Part shown: positions 13,424-25,379 of the stretch, piece by piece
How positions within the stretch are numbered: the first letter of the stretch is position 1
Layout of the letters: each line of letters starts with the position of its first letter
DNA from: Oasisia sp. SBJ-2009
Taxonomy: Eukaryota; Annelida; Polychaeta; Sabellida; Siboglinidae
Assembly (NCBI GenBank): GCA_964017155.1
Contig: OZ024861.1
Coordinates: forward strand, 31,795,377 to 31,859,376
Direction of reading: 5' to 3'
Length of the DNA: 64,000 bases
Position numbers and translations under genes: made by a program
Notes under the pieces: model-generated
What the model was told of the DNA's origin: nothing
The model's input: only the letters and a program-made list of their open reading frames with translations
Databases searched by the model: none

Positions 13424-14027
13424 CATATTCCACTGTAGTGTACGGATGCCAAAATATTAGAAATGTTTGAAGTCTTTATGAGAGAAAAAACCTTCATATT
13501 AGCAAACATTTGCCATTTTCATTAATACCATTAGACATCATTAACTATGTATTGTATTAATCTATATTGTATTAATCGGTATGATAAATTTAACATCCCA
13601 AGACCAGATACATTTGATGCTGGACAGAACCATATCTGGAACCTGGTATGTGTCAGACTACATGGCTTCTTTTTATACATTTTATAAATGCTGTTTTTCA
13701 GGAGTAGAACTTCAGCATATATTTTACACGACAGCAGGAAATAGGGAAATCAAAACGTTGACTAGTTCGCCAAACAGTTCACGCTCCTGCAGATATAAAA
13801 AACATAGATTCAAGTTGCAATAGTTTTTTTTTAAACACAAAAACACAGTGTCGTCCAGGCCTGGTGTTGACACTGCCATTCAGTCAGTGTCACTCAGCGT
13901 CCCATGCACTACTGTCACAGTCAGTGTCACTGTGTCACTGATGTCAGTGTCACCCCGACCTGGGCCTTGGACACCAATTTTGCCCAGAAACCAGTGCCTG
14001 TCTACCAGATAAAAGACTGCCTACAGT
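13424..14027. other. intergenic with a CACTGTC/CAGTGTCAC cluster
   Basis: No gene seen. At 13860-13965 repeats of CAGTGTCACTG and GTCACTGTGTCACTG lie beside CCTGG-type sequence (GGCCTGG at 13858, CCTGGGCC at 13962), an imperfect inverted arrangement like a small decayed foldback element. Confidence 0.45.
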
Positions 14028-14362
14028 TAGAGCGTAATGGCTCAGGGGTAAAGCTTCAGACTCTCGACTAAGAGAACCCAGGTTCGAAATTCGAATCCTG
14101 TGCTGTGGCATTAAAACCTTGGGCAAGTTTTTTCACTCTACATTGCTCCAGTTCACTCAGCTGTATAAATGAGTACCTGGCAATAGACAGTGGTGGATAT
14201 GTGTAGGAACAGCCTTCGTGCATCAATTGTAGCATATATGGCTGGATGCTTCCAAGAGAAGGTTGATTGAACAGGTCTGCCAGGGAAGTAAAGTGTAATT
14301 TTAAGCGCTTTGAGCAGTCCTGAGGACCGGATACTGCGCTGTATAAGAACTTACCTTTTTAT
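14028..14362 (+). mobile_element. tRNA-derived SINE
   Basis: The head resembles a tRNA gene with RNA polymerase III boxes: A box TGGCTCAGGGG (14038) and B box GGTTCGAAATTC (about 14081). The body has a 3' part ending GCGCTTTGAGCAGTCCTGAG ... CTGCGCTGTATAAG, a tail common to several animal SINE families. Related copies lie at 54288 and 57614. The degenerate acceptor arm and the long body rule out a functional tRNA. Confidence 0.8.
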
Positions 14363-14940
14363 ATACATTTACAGAAATCATTAGATTACAGCATTACTGA
14401 AACAGCTGTATTACAGAAATACACACATAAAGACTACATAAAAGAAGGATATACATCAAATAACTGCTCAACTTATAAACAAATTATGTCCTGACAAATT
14501 CATACCTAGTGGACATGTGTAAAAAGTTTTTGTTTTGTTTTGTTTTTGTTTGAATTATTTATCAGTAAATGAAGATTGTTGAGGGGCAAACCCAGTCACT
14601 CGGGAAATAAAATGTCATCAGTCACTTGCAACGATTTGTCATGACTTAGAATCAGTAATTCATGTCTGTGAATGGATTAGGGTTATAGGGTCACCAGCTC
14701 ACCATGGCTACTGTTGCGAAAGATTTGACTACTGTATGGTGGACGACACACTGTTTTTTTCCAGACAGCCAGATCAGTTTGTAGGCCAGATTTACTACTT
14801 GCCCATAATCTTTTGCTCACTTTTGGCAAAGTCATCTGACAAATTATTAAACTATTTTCACTAGGTCTGGAATAATAAGTAATTTATCTTCCAGAGATTT
14901 TACTTCAAAATGTGTATCAAATCTAGTTTCTTTATTTCAG

Positions 14941-15010
14941 CATTGATGAGAGTGGCTCGATATACACCACAGTTTACCACCAGGGGGTGCTAGGGGTAAC
15001 ATCATTGTCG
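14941..15010 (+). other. unassigned exon-like block
   Basis: A 70-bp stretch sits between a strong acceptor (TTTCTTTATTTCAG) and a strong donor (TCG|GTAAGT). One frame is fully open after the first base and reads IDESGSIYTTVYHQGVLGV. The entry and exit phases do not match any Tubby exon. It could be a non-coding exon of an upstream Tubby transcript, an exon of an unseen transcript, or chance. Confidence 0.25.
14977..14992 (+). promoter_or_regulatory. CTCF-like motif
   Basis: CCACCAGGGGGTGCTA matches the CTCF core at nearly every position. It lies within the exon-like block at 14941-15010. Confidence 0.4.
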
Positions 15011-15778
15011 GTAAGTGGCGTTCTTTTTGTTTTGTCAGCACTGAGACAAATATAAAATGTCTCTATTGTAATATATTAATAACACGTGTTTTGATTTTTT
15101 GAATAATTTTTTGAAGTTGTCATTAAGGATTAGCTAACAGTCCCCTTGGTTTCATGCTGACAGTGCGGCCTGCACTGTTAGAACATATTTTGCCTGTGCG
15201 GGTATAACCTACTGATCAGGCAGAGATGTAGGACATTTTAGTTATTTTTTCCCACAACCTTTGTGTGTCAATAATGAAAAGTCATGTTTTATCATCATTA
15301 CCTGTAAATATACACTCAGTCAACAGTGAACAATGTAATTAAGATAGTGTTTCTAAACTGACTTAAGGAGTAGTTAGTATTAGGAGTCGATAAAGAAATA
15401 TAGATCTGTGTATTATCTCCATAAAGGTGGTGACTTCAATTATGTATGCCTAAGCTTAGTGGTGTAGAAAGTTAACCCAACTTTGGTGGGAAGTAGAATC
15501 ATCGTTGAACATGTTTGTTGGTAGAGACAAATATAACCTCTATGGTAAGGTGCCATTACAAATAGCGTTGACTAATTACTATATCTTATATTTTAATGTT
15601 ACATGTTTACAATTTAAAAACAACTTTTTGTTGTAGTTTTCAAATTGCAAACACTTGTTTCATATGTATTGATTAGCACAATTTGGTGGATTACATTCAA
15701 TATTATTATTAAACATAATTTTTGGGACTGAAGAATGCATTCAATATATTTGTTATGGTTACCTATATATATGTATAA

Positions 15779-15785
<7 letters not shown>

Positions 15786-15856
<71 letters not shown>
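15786..15856. repeat. (TA)n microsatellite
   Basis: Near-perfect TA run. Confidence 0.95.
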
Positions 15857-15857
<1 letters not shown>

Positions 15858-16734
15858 TGTTGTACATAGCATGCAAAATAAATATGTGAGGAATGATGAC
15901 CGATAGATTATCAACGTCAAAGTTCTGTTTTTGTTTATGCAGAATTTCTGTAGGCGTCTTCGCATGTCTGTTTGTATTCCATATAATCCACACCTCAAAT
16001 TGGCTTGTATTAAAATATGCAACAGCATTGCAAGTCTGCGACCCATCTTGACTGACTGCCAATTATATGAAAGGGATATATTCGTGACAGGCAGTCACAT
16101 CTAAGTATTGACAACAAGAGACGCATTAGTAGCCATGTTGATGGCTTTGCTCGGTGTGTAGGTGATGTGTCCATGTCACCGAAATGTGTCTCTGTGGGTG
16201 GGGTGTGTTGGAACAGTACATACGCGGGAACAGTATCTAGTGCATGCATTGACGCGTAACTCATCTGTGCGCTAAGCCAGTACAAACACGCTGGTATTGT
16301 GCTCGATGAAACGCTAAATCCAGGCTGCCTGAGGACTGTGGTACTGTTCCCGGGCCATTGAGTGTGACCCTAACGCCCGGTTGACACAGGACACTGTGAA
16401 TACCTGCCTCACTGAGCAGCCTGACTGCCTGGCAAGCTTAAACTTGCCTCGGCTGTCGGAACACATAATTGCTCACCGACGGCATTGTTGCATTTACTGT
16501 ACTCTAGCCGCTCGGGCTGTCGGACTAATACTAACTCTGGGCTGGTTAACTGTGCAGGTAAGCTTGTGGGATTTATTAATAAATATTTTATCGTTTTTGT
16601 GATTTTAGTACATGTGATGTTTTTGTGATTTTAGTACATGTGATGATTTGTAAGGTTAATGTGTGTTAAGTATTCTGGTCGTAAGTGTATACGTAATTTC
16701 CCTGTAACATTTCTACAGTTGGGAAGTACAAATA
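15857..16734. other. possible upstream promoter and non-coding exon
   Basis: The 16090-16560 part is less AT-rich and has more CpG than its surroundings. It ends at a consensus splice donor (CTGTGCAG|GTAAGC, donor GT at 16560-16561). There is no ATG-initiated frame in the phase used by the Tubby exons, so any exon here would be untranslated. A 25-bp direct duplication (TTTTGTGATTTTAGTACATG) follows at about 16595-16644. Confidence 0.2.
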
Positions 16735-17066
16735 TGAATAATGATAGCACTTAAGTAATGAGTTAGCATGAGTATGAGTACCTCTTAAAGTATTTGTATG
16801 AGTAGGTCATATTTAATCCTTTTCTAGTTCAAATGACCTGACCAATCAGTAAACAGTACCCGTGACAGCGTGTGAGACTGAAGATCATAATACAAGATGT
16901 AGCGATAAAATACATTAATTTCTTTTGGCGAAGTACTGGGTACTCCCAAAATACTCATATTTTAATGAGTACAAGTACTTTATATACAACTACAAGTGTG
17001 AGCAATGAGTACATTGTGAAAAATCAGTACTTGAGTACCAGCAAGTATGAGTCATGACTACTGGGT
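16735..17066. repeat. GAGTAC/AGTACTT-rich decayed repeat
   Basis: Many copies of GAGTAC, AGTACTT and GTACT in both orientations (for example AAGTACTGGGTACTC and CAGTACTTGAGTACC). The density suggests a decayed foldback or MITE, but clean ends were not found. Confidence 0.4.
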
Positions 17067-18510
17067 ACTTTGGCTGCAGTCGAGCTATTTAAGAGGACAG
17101 GCATCAAACAGACTGACAACGCTGGGTCCCTGGTGGTCCCTGGTCATACTCAATACTTCCTTGTCCACTGTCATGTGGAGGGTGTCGCTTTAGGTAGGAA
17201 TCTCCTTTCAAAATCAAGAGAAATATATATGTTGGTTGGTTTAGGTCTGTGTCCACTGTACAGATGTAATTGTTTGTTGTCACTTTATTGTTGCATTAAA
17301 TGTATTCAGAATAGTGTTTATTCGATTGATAGTTAAATACTGTAGTTATATTTTGATATAAAATAATCAGCGAAATTTCTATATAGTGTAGACTGACTGT
17401 CATTGTAAATTTGGTAGTTACTGGGGCTCTGACGTTTATCATTCTACTGTAGTACTTTACTGCTCAGTTGTTATTATAATATATTCAAGTATCTTTTTGG
17501 TCGATACCTTTTCTAGCCATGTAAATAACGTTTCGACCAATCTTCTCAATACAATTGCATATGTATGTAAGTCCTTGTTAGCTGTAGCCAACAAGACATA
17601 CAATCCCAGGGTCCAGCCATTCCTAGTGTCTGTGAATACACTCATTTATGTGGTAGATAGATCCTGTTCATGTCTTCCAATGATAGTTCAGAACAATTAA
17701 GTGGCCTGTCGGTACAAGCTTCACAAGGTGTAAGCTGAACACGTGTACATGTACTGTGAATGAATGCAGAATACAAGCAACGTGACTCAGAAGTTCTGCC
17801 AACAATAACATGTACTATCTATTTGTAGCAGTCGTTTCCTTACATAAAACTACAGATATTGGATGTCTGAAGATCAGGGAGTGTGTAAATGTTAGTAAGA
17901 TATGTAACATTTTGGATCACGTACAGGGTTGTTTTCTTTGTGAGGCTGAATACTGTATTGAAGGTTTTTTACTTAAAGTTCTGCTATTTACCCTCACTGT
18001 GGTTCTTATATGATACATGTTTTATAATATTACAGTACTTACTAATTAATTAAATTCTTATGACTCTTATATGTAGTGTTTTCCTGGGCAGTCACTTGTG
18101 GGATCATAGTTACCATGGGTAATTGTTCCATTGATCTTGAAGTTCTAAAGAAGAAGACATAAAAATACATGTTTTTGTTAAGCTTAGTATATGAAGTCTG
18201 TTACTGGAAACGTGAAAGTAACCAAGTTGTAGTAGTACAAGCATTTCACTTGTTCATATAAAGTGGAGTAAATGTGAATATATAATTATTTGGCAGCACA
18301 TCTATATGAGGTCACACATTGATATACATTGTGTTACATCTGGATTGACAGGGTTGTGTATCATTTCACCTGTATTTTTAGCAGTTAGAAATGGCACGAA
18401 AAATAGAAACACATGGACGAAATGACACCAATGTCATCATCGGGCTTGATGGACAGTAGAGAGAGATATATATATTATATATATATATACATGTTATATG
18501 TATATACATG

Positions 18511-18550
<40 letters not shown>

Positions 18551-19423
18551 TAAGGAGCCAGTGGTTGCTATAAAAGATGGGATACTTAGTGTGTATTTAT
18601 GGGTGTTATACTTATATAAGTCTGTTGAGTGTGCAAGGTTGCAAGCAATAGGATTTGCTGCTCGAGTCATTCGTTCTTTCATCTGGTCTTTAGTAGGTTC
18701 TTTCAACTGGCACCATAAATGGCTGTCAGTGTGTCTTCATTAAATAGGAGTTCTCTATTACAAAGCACTACTTGGAATTATTGGCCGATACCTGTTGAAT
18801 AGTAATCATCCAATGGTTTTGCAAGTCACATCTACTATTCTAGTATATGAAACATTTATTGAACTGGTCTTTTATTTAGTCTGAGGCCAGTGTTCAAGAT
18901 TATCAGTAAATCTGTGTGTCATGGCACACTTAAAATCAGTAGATTTTGTGTTAGGGTTTGAGTCTTGAGGAACTTATTAATTTGTTATATGGGTGTATTT
19001 TGTTTCACTTCCATGCCTGTTTGTAGCCCATAAGGCTTGCTCAAGATCTTCCTATCCCAGTGCTCCCTTTGTCTTCATCCTTTAGGACACCATAAGTGAG
19101 CCCAATAGCATTAAAGAGTTCTTCCTCCATGGTTACAGGTAGCATGCATGTAACGATGTAACTCTCCAAGATCCCCTAAACCATGACACACCTGGTTGCT
19201 AGGCAACCACTGATACTGCAGATTCATGGTATTAATTATTATGACAGTGACTGGTGATGTCATTCCATTAATGACGGAGAAAAAAACATTTTAGTGTCAC
19301 AAGTAGAAGGTTATATCTAGATTGCTGATACAGCTAGCTGTTTTTTCTTTTAGAGTTCCTGTTGACTTGACATTTGCAGTCAGGTTTCAACCCTATTGTT
19401 TTCTACAGTGAAGTGGTGTGATG
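17067..19423. other. intergenic, no gene seen
   Basis: Single-copy AT-rich DNA with a TA microsatellite at about 18462-18549. Frames of 60-90 codons have no motif. Confidence 0.5.
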
Positions 19424-19440
19424 GTGCTGCCACCTACTGG
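19424..19440 (-). promoter_or_regulatory. CTCF-like motif
   Basis: The minus strand reads CCAGTAGGTGGCAGCAC, matching the CTCF core CCASYAGRKGGCRS at all 14 positions. It lies about 440 bp before the large minisatellite. Confidence 0.4.
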
Positions 19441-19499
19441 AGTATGTGTTGGATACTCTGATTGGTGTCTGTAATCTCTATATTCTGTCTAATGAGTCA

Positions 19500-19690
19500 C
19501 CCGCTAGCCTTCTACAGTCAAGGCTGGGGGAAGCAGCAAAGAATTACAGAGGAGGGAGCTGGGAAGAAAGCTGGACACAAGACCTGGGAAGGACTGGCAT
19601 GAATAGCCATGATTGGATGGTCATTACAGACGACAGACAGAAGCATAAAGAACTGACAAGAAAAGAAGGACTAGTGAATGACGTGACCCC
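19500..19690 (+). pseudogene. LINE 3' coding relic
   Basis: The frame reads SWEESWTQDLGRTGMNSHDW then MVITDDRQKHKELTRK. The pattern of a basic/Trp segment, DLGRTGM and W-x(5-6)-DR-x(2)-W/H is that of the extreme C-terminus of RTE-like non-LTR retrotransposon proteins. No reverse transcriptase domain remains upstream. Clade assignment is tentative. Confidence 0.5.
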
Positions 19691-19875
19691 TACCACACAA
19701 GGCAGTAAGAAGTGCTAGTCTCAGATCTGGGATCATCTGCAACCCTGATGTTTTGAATGACGTTGATACATGTTTTGGTGATGGTGGTTGAACTATTTCT
19801 CTTGAACTCTCCATTCCCAAGTTCCATGTCTGTGTAGCGTAGTGTATTCCCATACTATGTTTGTCAGACCAGGAA

Positions 19876-22673
19876 CCAATGACATCCTCCCTCTGTCCAC
19901 ACAGCCTGTAGTAGACCCAATGACATCCTCCCTCTGTCCACACAGCCTGTAGTAGACCCAATGACATCCTCCCCCCTGTCCACACAGCCTGTAGTAGACC
20001 CAATGACATCCTTCCTCTGTCCACACAGCCTGTAGTAGACCCAATGACACCCTCTCTGTCCATACAGCCTGTAGTAGACCCAATGACATCCTCTCTGTCC
20101 ACACAGCCTGTAGTAGACCCAATGACACCCTCTCTGTCCACACAGCCTGTAGTAGACCCAATGACATCCTCCCTCTGTCCACACAGCCTGTAGTAGACCC
20201 AATGACATCCTCCCCTCTGTCCACACAGCCTGTAGTAGACCCAATGACACCCTCTCTGTCCACACAGCCTGTAGTAGACCCAATGACATCCTCCCCCCTG
20301 TCCACACAGCCTGTAGTAGACCCAATGACATCCTCCCCCCTGTCCACACAGCCTGCAGTAGACCCAATGACATCCTCCCCCCTGTCCACACAGCCTGTAG
20401 TAGACCCAATGACATCCTCCCCCCTGTCCACACAGCCTGTAGTAGACCCAATGACATCCTCCCTCTGTCCACACAGCCTGTAGTAGACCCAATGACACCC
20501 TCTCTGTCCACACAGCCTGTAGTAGACCCAATGACATCCTCCCCCTGTCCACACAGCCTGCAGTAGACCCAATGACATCCTCCCCCCTGTCCACACAGCC
20601 TGTAGTAGACCCAATGACACCCCCCCCTGTCCACACAGCCTGTAGTAGACCCAATGACACCCCCTCTGTCCACACAGCCTGTAGTAGACCCAATGACACC
20701 CTCTCTGTCCACACAGCCTGTAGTAGACCCAATGACACCCTCTCTGTCCACACAGCCTGCAGTAGACCCAATGACATCCTCCCTCTGTCCATACAGCCTG
20801 CAGTAGACCCAATGACATCCTTTCTCTGTCCCCACAGCCTGTAGTAGACACAATGACATCCTCCCCCCTGTCCACACAGCATGTAGTAGACCCAATGACA
20901 TCCTCCCTCTGTCCACACAGCCTGTAGTAGACCCAATGACATCCTCCCCCCTGTCCACACAGCCTGTAGTAGACCCAATGACATCCTCCCCCCTGTCCAC
21001 ACAGCCTGTAGTAGACACAATGACATCCTCCCCCCTGTCCACACAGCGTGTAGTAGACCCAATGACATCCTCCCTCTGTCCACACAGCCTGTAGTAGACC
21101 CAATGACATCCTCCCCCCTGTCCACACAGCCTGTAGTAGACCCAATGACATCCTCCCTCTGTCCACACAGCCTGTAGTAGACCCAATGACATCCTCCCCC
21201 CTGTCCACACAGCCTGTAGTAGACCCAATGACATCCTCCCTCTGTCCACACAGCCTGTAGTAGACCCAATGACATCCTCCCCCTCTGTCCACACAGCCTG
21301 TAGTAGACCCAATGACATCCTCCCTCTGTCCACACAGCCTGTAGTAGACCCAATGACATCCCCCCCTGTCCACACAGCCTGTGGTAGACCCAATGACATC
21401 CTCCCCCCTGTCCACACAGCCTGCAGTAGACCCAATGACATCCTCCCTCTGTCCACACAGCCTGTAGTAGACCCAATGACACCCTCTCTGTCCACACAGC
21501 CTGTAGTAGACCCAATGACATCCTCCCTCTGTCCAAACAGCCTGTAGTAGACCCAATGACATCCTCCCTCTGTCCACACAGCCTGTAGTAGACCCAATGA
21601 CATCCTCCCTCTGTCCACACAGCGTGTAGTAGACCCAATGACATCCTCCCTCTGTCCACACAGCCTGTAGTAGACCCAATGACATCCTCCCTCTGTCCAC
21701 ACAGCCTGTAGTAGACCCAATGACACCCTCTCTGTCCACACAGCCTGTAGTAGACCCAATGACATCCTCCCTCTGTCCACACAGCCTGTAGTAGACCCAA
21801 TGACAACCTCCCTCTGTCCACACAGCCTGTAGTAGACCCAATGACATCCTCCCTCTGTCCACACAGCCTGTAGTAGACCCAATGACACCCTCTCTGTCCA
21901 CACAGCCTGTAGTAGACCCAATGACATCCTCCCTCTGTCCACACAGCCTGTAGTAGACCCAATGACAACCTCCCTCTGTCCACACAGCCTGTAGTAGACC
22001 CAATGACATCCTCCCTCTGTCCACACAGCCTGCAGTAGACCCAATGACATCCTCCCTCTGTCCACACAGCCTGTAGTAGACCCAATGACACCCGCTCTGT
22101 CCACACAGCCTGTAGTAGACCCAATGACATCCTCCCTCTGTCCACACAGCCTGTAGTAGACCCAATGACACCCTCTCTGTCCATACAGCCTGTAGTAGAC
22201 CCAATGACATCCTCCCTCTGTCCACACAGCCTGTAGTAGACCCAATGACATCCTCCCTCTGTCCACACAGCCTGCAGTAGACCCAGTGACATCCTCCCTC
22301 TGTCCACACAGCCTGTAGTAGACCCAATGACATCCTCCCTCTGTCCACACAGCCTGTAGTAGACCCAATGACACCCTCTCTGTCCATACAGCCTGTAGTA
22401 GACCCAATGACACCCTCTCTGTCCACACAGCCTGTAGTAGACCCAATGACATCCTCCCTCTGTCCACACAGCCTGCAGTAGACCCAATGACACCCCCTCT
22501 GTCCACACAGCCTGCAGTAGACCCAATGACACCCCCTCTGTCCACACAGCCTGCAGTAGACCCAATGGCACCCCCTCTGTCCACACAGCCTGCAGTAGAC
22601 CCAATGACACCCTCTCTGTCCACACAGCCTGCAGTAGACCCAATGACACCCCCTCTGTCCACACAGCCTGCAG
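19876..22673. repeat. 2.8-kb minisatellite, ~41-bp unit
   Basis: About 69 tandem units. Each combines CCTGTAGTAGACCCAATGAC, a CT-rich part of variable length (ATCCTCCCTC, ATCCTCCCCCC, ACCCTCT) and TGTCCACACAG, giving 39-42-bp units. A CCTGCAG variant is concentrated near the right end. The minus-strand unit has no stop codon in any frame and is not a multiple of 3, so three overlapping frames of over 900 codons arise. They are not genes. The flanking DNA is single-copy. Confidence 0.97.
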
Positions 22674-23948
22674 GTGGCCAACATCAGGTGACAACTGTTA
22701 TCACTGCAGGTGGCACCTACTAACTGTTTGACACAAGGCACAATGGCCACCTCCCAGGTGACATTTACACTGGGTAATTACCCAGACAGTGTGACATTGA
22801 CACAGAGATGCCTAGACACAATAATACCCTAAACCCACACTGTGTCACCAAGTGTCACATGAGCCCTGTGTGGGTGGCACTATCTGTCACTGAGAGTCAC
22901 ATCTCCTCATTATTGATCCTTGTCTGTGAAAGTGCAACTGGTCCATGTTGTCCTGTCCAATTTATCTGTCAGTTGACTGGCAGTAAAGGCACGATTACGC
23001 ATTTTTATAATGATTGTTAGGATCGGTTCCTCTCAATGTTTTAGTATTCTCTTTGACAGAAATGACAGCTTGTGATAAAAACTCTAATGAAAATTTATAT
23101 CCACCATAAAAATTATATCCATTTGGAATGTTTCACTTTTGAGTGCTCCGCATTTGAACAGCATAAAATGATGTACATTAATTTTAGTTAAATAGGGTGC
23201 AACATAAAACAATATTACAATAATTATAAACCAAAAACATGTACACCTTTATTTCATGTCAATAAATAAAATACTTATAATAAAAATTTGGTATTAGTAT
23301 ATTTCTATATTTGGAATGCACATAATAATGTTTCATATATCCATGTGGAGAAATTCAACACTAAGGACAGCATAAGTAGTTTATTAGGTATATACTCCAA
23401 AACAAATTAGAATTAGTATTGGTCATGAATGAATAGCAGTGGTACAATAAAAGCCCAACTTTAGATCTCTCTACCTCTGAAATTACCAGATGAATGCATA
23501 CATTCATTCAGTACAGATTCAGAATATCCAGGTAAAAATGATTTTGTAGCTCTATATTATCTTAAAACTACAAACATTAATAACTATTAGAATTAAAAAG
23601 TTATTCAAAGCCACTTGCCTCATCCACAAGTGTGCATGGGCCCTATATTGAATAAACCATAACTTCATAAATAATTTGAATTTAGCATTGGAATTTTGCA
23701 TGCAGCCATCATTTACATAAATGAACACGTGGGTGGAATTTCCTCAGAAATAGAGATGATCACCCAGAGACCTCTGGTTGAGTTGGCGTGGAATGACCCA
23801 TTGGTAATTAATAACTGCTATGTTTGGTCTATGGTTTCACAGGTGGCATGGAAGCCAGTCATAGATATTACATACAAAACCAATACTGTGCTCTCACTGG
23901 CTTGACTTGACAGCAACAGCTATTTTGCTACTTCTTCACTGTCAGTTT
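22674..23948. other. intergenic, no gene seen
   Basis: Starts with CACTG- and GTGACA-rich sequence (to about 22990), then ordinary AT-rich DNA. No supportable coding region. Confidence 0.5.
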
Positions 23949-24777
23949 GCAGAGCTGCCAAGTCTCCCGATTTATCGGGAGATCTCCCGGAAATATAGCA
24001 AAATAAACCCAATCTCCCGGTTTTTATTTGCAATCTCCCGCAAAAGAATCGTTTTGTCTTTTTTACACGTATTTTTCGATTTTTTTGCCGGCGCACCGTT
24101 TTGCCAGCTGTGAATCATCTACGGTACACGGAAAGTGCTGAGAGCAGCCGAGCGGAGACAATAGAAGTATATCCAACCGCAAGGTCTGTGATCTGTTGGC
24201 CTTCAAGGTCAATGCAAGCAGCAGCTGCTACGGTATAAAACTTGACAGAGGCCTGGCAGATGGTGTCAGGAAGGCAGTCAGCAAGGCGAAAGCTGACCTT
24301 GCGGTAGCAAGAGCTGAAGAACACATGATGGAAATGAAGACGCTAGAAGAGCACATCTAGAAATGGACAGAAATGCAGTTCTGCTTGAACTATTTATTTT
24401 TGACTGCTGTTTATAGCTAAAATAAACTGTTACAATACCACAACCACGACCATTTTTATAATAGTGAAAATATAAATTAATTATATATCCGCACATGAAA
24501 GTTTAAATTATAAAATATTATTATTTAAAATATAGTTCACTTTTGAAGAGTTATAGGTGCTAAATATAAGCAAAATCGGCAGGAAATCACGTATTTGGCA
24601 TTCTCAATTACAATTTTTCTCCGGGGGGGGGGGGCATGCCCCCGGACCTCCCTAGCATTCTCGGTTGCTTCGCAACCTAGGGCAAGACGCTTTGCGTCTT
24701 GCATATATTTCTCCCTCTTTTGACATACTGTAGGAGGGAGATCTCCCGCATCACACTCAATTCAACTTGGTAGCTCT
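23949..24777. mobile_element. 829-bp DNA transposon (hAT-like, non-autonomous)
   Basis: The ends are CAGAGCTGCCAAGT (23949) and ACTTGGTAGCTCTG (24764-24777), complementary at 13 of 14 positions. AGTTTG flanks both ends directly (23943-23948 and 24778-24783). CAG-type termini fit hAT elements, though a hAT duplication is normally 8 bp. Just inside both ends lie repeated TCTCCCG motifs (CTCCCGATTTATCGGGAG on the left, GAGATCTCCCGC on the right). A G-run (about 24622-24634) is followed by hairpins such as GGTTGCTTCGCAACC. Confidence 0.8.
24187..24360 (+). pseudogene. possible transposase C-terminal relic
   Basis: A frame inside the MITE reads VCDLLAFKVNASSSCYGIKL, then a helical stretch ADGVRKAVSKAKADLAVARA, to a stop at about 24360. 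It looks like real coding sequence rather than noise and may be the tail of the parent element's transposase. The family is not established. Confidence 0.3.
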
Positions 24778-25038
24778 GAGTTTGTCACCATCTCCATTGC
24801 AACCATCTTGGTGCTCGGCCAACCGTGACAGGACTGGTATTGATGGGGCAGTAGGGCATGGCCGATCAACCACATCCAATCCTAGTGGAAACACTGGACT
24901 GATAATTGATTGCTGTCAGCCTCCTGCCAATGTGCAGGTTGTGTTAAATTATGCATAGACTGCAGGTCGTGTTGTTGGCTTACCTGAGTTGCTCAGGTGA
25001 AGTGGAGTTTGTTGCCGGGGTAGAGCTGGTGGAGCAAG

Positions 25039-25061
25039 ATGAAGCCGGAGTCTAAGCACAG
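25039..25061 (+). CDS. candidate alternative first coding exon of the Tubby gene
   Basis: ATG at 25039 (context CAAGATGA, purine at -3) encodes MKPESKH and then AG before a GTACGC donor at 25062. An in-frame TAG at 25021-25023 fixes the start. The exon ends after two bases of a codon, the same phase as the main first exon, so it could splice to 39781 or 41997 and give S at the junction. Human TUB is known to use alternative first exons. There is no independent evidence of transcription here, and a phase match alone occurs by chance one time in three. Confidence 0.25.
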
Positions 25062-25379
25062 GTACGCAGTTCTGTTGACGTTTTTAGATATCATTTGTCG
25101 TTTACCTGTGCCGTAACCAGTTTATTTTTTCAGACACTGTTGTGGAATTGTACTTGTGTAACCCACGTCATATCTTCCAGCACGAAAGGCAACAAAAGAC
25201 AGTTCATGTGGTCTGTGGCTTGTGCTGCTGATTGTAGTGGTTTAGATGCAGTTTTGCACGATTTAGTATTGTGTTGGGTCGTCTTGTTTTTCTTTCAGAC
25301 GTCCTTCTAATGGCAGTCTTTGTTATGTCGCCCTCCTCTTCCTCAAAGCGTAGCCGATCCACAATCTCCATCTTGTTGT

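Larger units (their letters stand above)
14363..15785. other. intergenic, one exon-like block
   Basis: Apart from 14941-15010, described separately, no coding or repeat signal was found. Confidence 0.45.

Noticed and set aside
14028..14110. tRNA gene
   Set aside because: A and B boxes are present, but the arms do not pair properly and the sequence runs into a SINE body and tail.
19671..22750. Three overlapping minus-strand frames of 932-1007 codons
   Set aside because: They are the three reading frames of a stop-free ~41-bp minisatellite unit. Equal openness in all frames shows there is no coding constraint.
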